Assembly (NCBI RefSeq): GCF_003473485.1 | Contig: NC_053048.1 | Location: forward strand, 52,759,755-52,823,754 | Origin: Medicago truncatula | Taxonomy: Eukaryota; Streptophyta; Magnoliopsida; Fabales; Fabaceae | Direction of reading: 5' to 3' | DNA length: 64,000 nt | In this document: in pieces, positions 62,641 to 64,000 of the stretch | Numbering within the stretch: the first letter of the stretch is position 1 | Layout: each line of letters opens with the position of its first letter | Translations under genes and position numbers: made by a program | The notes under the pieces: generated by a model | The model's database searches: none | Told to the model about the DNA's origin: nothing | Seen by the model: the letters and a program-made list of their open reading frames with translations, nothing else

Positions 62641-64000
62641 ACTTAATCCAGATCTACTTAACCAAAACAACGACATCAAAATCATAATCAAGCACAAATT
62701 TCGAACTCTACCACACAATCTCAAATTTAAAAATTAACCTAATATTGAAAATCATAGATATAAACGCCAATAAACACAGAATCAAGTAAAAAATCGCTAC
62801 ATTAGAAGCAAAATTCTGAATCAAAGAACAGAAATTAATTTAAAAATGAAAAAAATCAGGTGTGAGATGTAACTTGAAAAAACCGCAGAGAAGAAGAAGC
62901 GCGGTGGAGAATAAGAAGCGAGGTGTAGATCGAAGAAAAATCACGGCGAAGATCGGAGAAGAATCGCGGTGGAAATCACCATTTTCGCTTCTCAGTGTTC
63001 TCGCGTGAGTTTTTCTGCAAAATGAGTGATGATTTTTGATCCAATTTTTTTTGATAAAAAAATGAAAATACCCCTGGACTTCAAACATAATTACAATTTA
63101 CAACTATGCCATTGAAGAAAACTGGCACTTCTCTCCGTGTTTTCCCTTTTCTTATTTTTACTCTATTTTAAAAACTTAAAACTAAAAATAAAAAAGCAAA
63201 ACTCATTTTAGCTCTTTCACTGTTTTAGTTCTTAAAACTAAAAAACCCAAAACATTTTTAAAAAATTATATTTTAAAAATAGATAATCAAACAAATTTTT
63301 AATTTTTTAATTTTTAAAAACTAAAAAAGTGTTTCAAACATGCCCTAAATATGCCATTTCTGAAACTAGTTTTTTGAAAGAACGTAAAATGGAACATTAA
63401 CAGGAAGTACATTAATAGGAAGTTCAAGAAACGATTGAATTGCAGAATAAAAGAAGACAAGATTAATAAAAAAAAACAAATAATTAGTAAAAAATAGAAA
63501 ACAAATAAAAATAAAAAATATGTCAAAAAAAAGTAGATTCAATTGCAGCATGAATCGAAAATCTTGAAGGGAAGCAATCAAGTGTAATGCTGTAATGCTA
63601 TGCAATCATTTTCCAGGATTCAATAGAGCAGAGAATCTGAAGCAGTGGTATTCCGGAAATTATAATTTTCTAAAACCAAGCAGTCGTAATCGATCATGGC
63701 AAACCCAGAAAATTGAGCAATTCTAATTTTCTAAATTCTAGCAGTTGTGAACGTTTTCCAGGAAACTAAATCAATGATTTAGATTTAGGGAACAAAATCG
63801 ATTCTAATAAAAGAAAAACAAAATCGGAAGTGATGCTGGATTTTATTTTACATAAAAAGGGCAAATTAGTCAGTTTGTGTCCAAATGTTGGGGGGTAAAA
63901 GTATAATAAGTGCAGGGGTATGGGTATGTGGTATAACTTCCCCCTAACCCTATTCTAGTCTCCGTATTCTTCTCTTCAGTTGCTCCTGCTCGTGAAATCG

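Larger units (their letters stand above)
60095..63345. mobile_element. Nested TIR element with captured host gene fragments
   Basis: The left end GGGCCTGTTTGAAACACTTT and the right end (inverted) GGGCATGTTTGAAACACTTT begin AT-rich inverted arms of roughly 150-250 bp (TTTTTAGTTTTTAAAA words). I could not find a convincing target duplication, so the superfamily is open. Inside are host-derived exon pieces (61950-62269, minus strand), a (24-bp)n acidic repeat at about 61160-61250 and a MITE-like segment (62285-62640). A GC-richer leader-like stretch (62870-63020) lies near the right arm. Confidence 0.6.
59803..63950. mobile_element. Large Mutator-like element (B), same terminal family as A
   Basis: The element is 59812-63941. 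The left end GGAAATTTTACCTTATACTCC and the right end (inverted) GGAAGTTATACCACATACCC match element A. The flanking 9-mers CTCTAACAT (59803-59811) and CCCTAACCC (63942-63950) agree at 6 of 9 positions and may be a decayed target duplication. No transposase is encoded. It contains the nested TIR element 60095-63345. Confidence 0.65.

Noticed and set aside
62840-63088. Minus-strand ORF of 82 codons near the right arm of the nested element
   Set aside because: It looks like leader sequence (Arg/Ser/Phe-rich, C/T-rich DNA) rather than a conserved protein.

Overview
The window looks like nuclear DNA of a dicot plant, most probably a legume of the Medicago/Trifolium/pea type. It is AT-rich, the genes have many short exons with GT-AG introns, and the repeats (MULEs with PB1-like and OTU proteins, L1-type LINEs, TRIMs and many MITEs) resemble legume families. 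The species call is an inference from family resemblance. No bacterial, organellar or viral gene blocks were seen.

Host genes, left to right: an RCI2/PMP3-type small membrane protein (1948-2212, +); two tandem paralogues of an unrecognised small plant protein (12204-12443 and 15207-15458, -); a G-patch plus C2H2 zinc finger protein with seven coding exons (24252-27388, +); a vacuolar aspartic protease with a plant-specific insert and 13 coding exons (29786-32790, -); an L-cysteine desulfhydrase-like single-exon gene (39243-40610, +); the remains of an AAMP-like WD40 gene whose middle is missing (46930-49692, +); a two-exon pectinesterase that has lost most catalytic residues (50274-52202, -); and a NYN-domain RNase-like gene (54484-57373, -). 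Exon borders were worked out by hand from reading frame and splice consensus.

Mobile DNA fills most of the rest. The left edge holds the 5' end of a MULE (1-1640). At 5.4-9.7 kb there are two separate LINE insertions, each with its own target-site duplication; one carries only ORF1. A miniature LTR element sits at 10.7-11.0 kb. A complete 4.7-kb MULE (19242-23925) has a 9-bp target-site duplication and encodes a FAR1/MULE transposase fused to an OTU protease domain plus a small second protein. It ends about 150 bp before the start of the G-patch gene's inferred transcribed region. A degraded end of the same family lies inside the broken WD40 gene. The right end (58.8-63.95 kb) holds two related elements with Mutator-like termini. 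The larger one contains a nested TIR element with a piece of an NPF/PTR transporter exon joined directly to a piece of a SIP-type aquaporin exon.

The genes do not form a pathway; they are an ordinary set of unrelated plant genes. The observations most worth a second look are the NPF-aquaporin chimera, the pectinesterase pseudoenzyme, the ORF1-only LINE, the transposase-OTU MULE with its palindromic subterminal repeats, and the roughly 1.5-kb tandem array downstream of the desulfhydrase gene.
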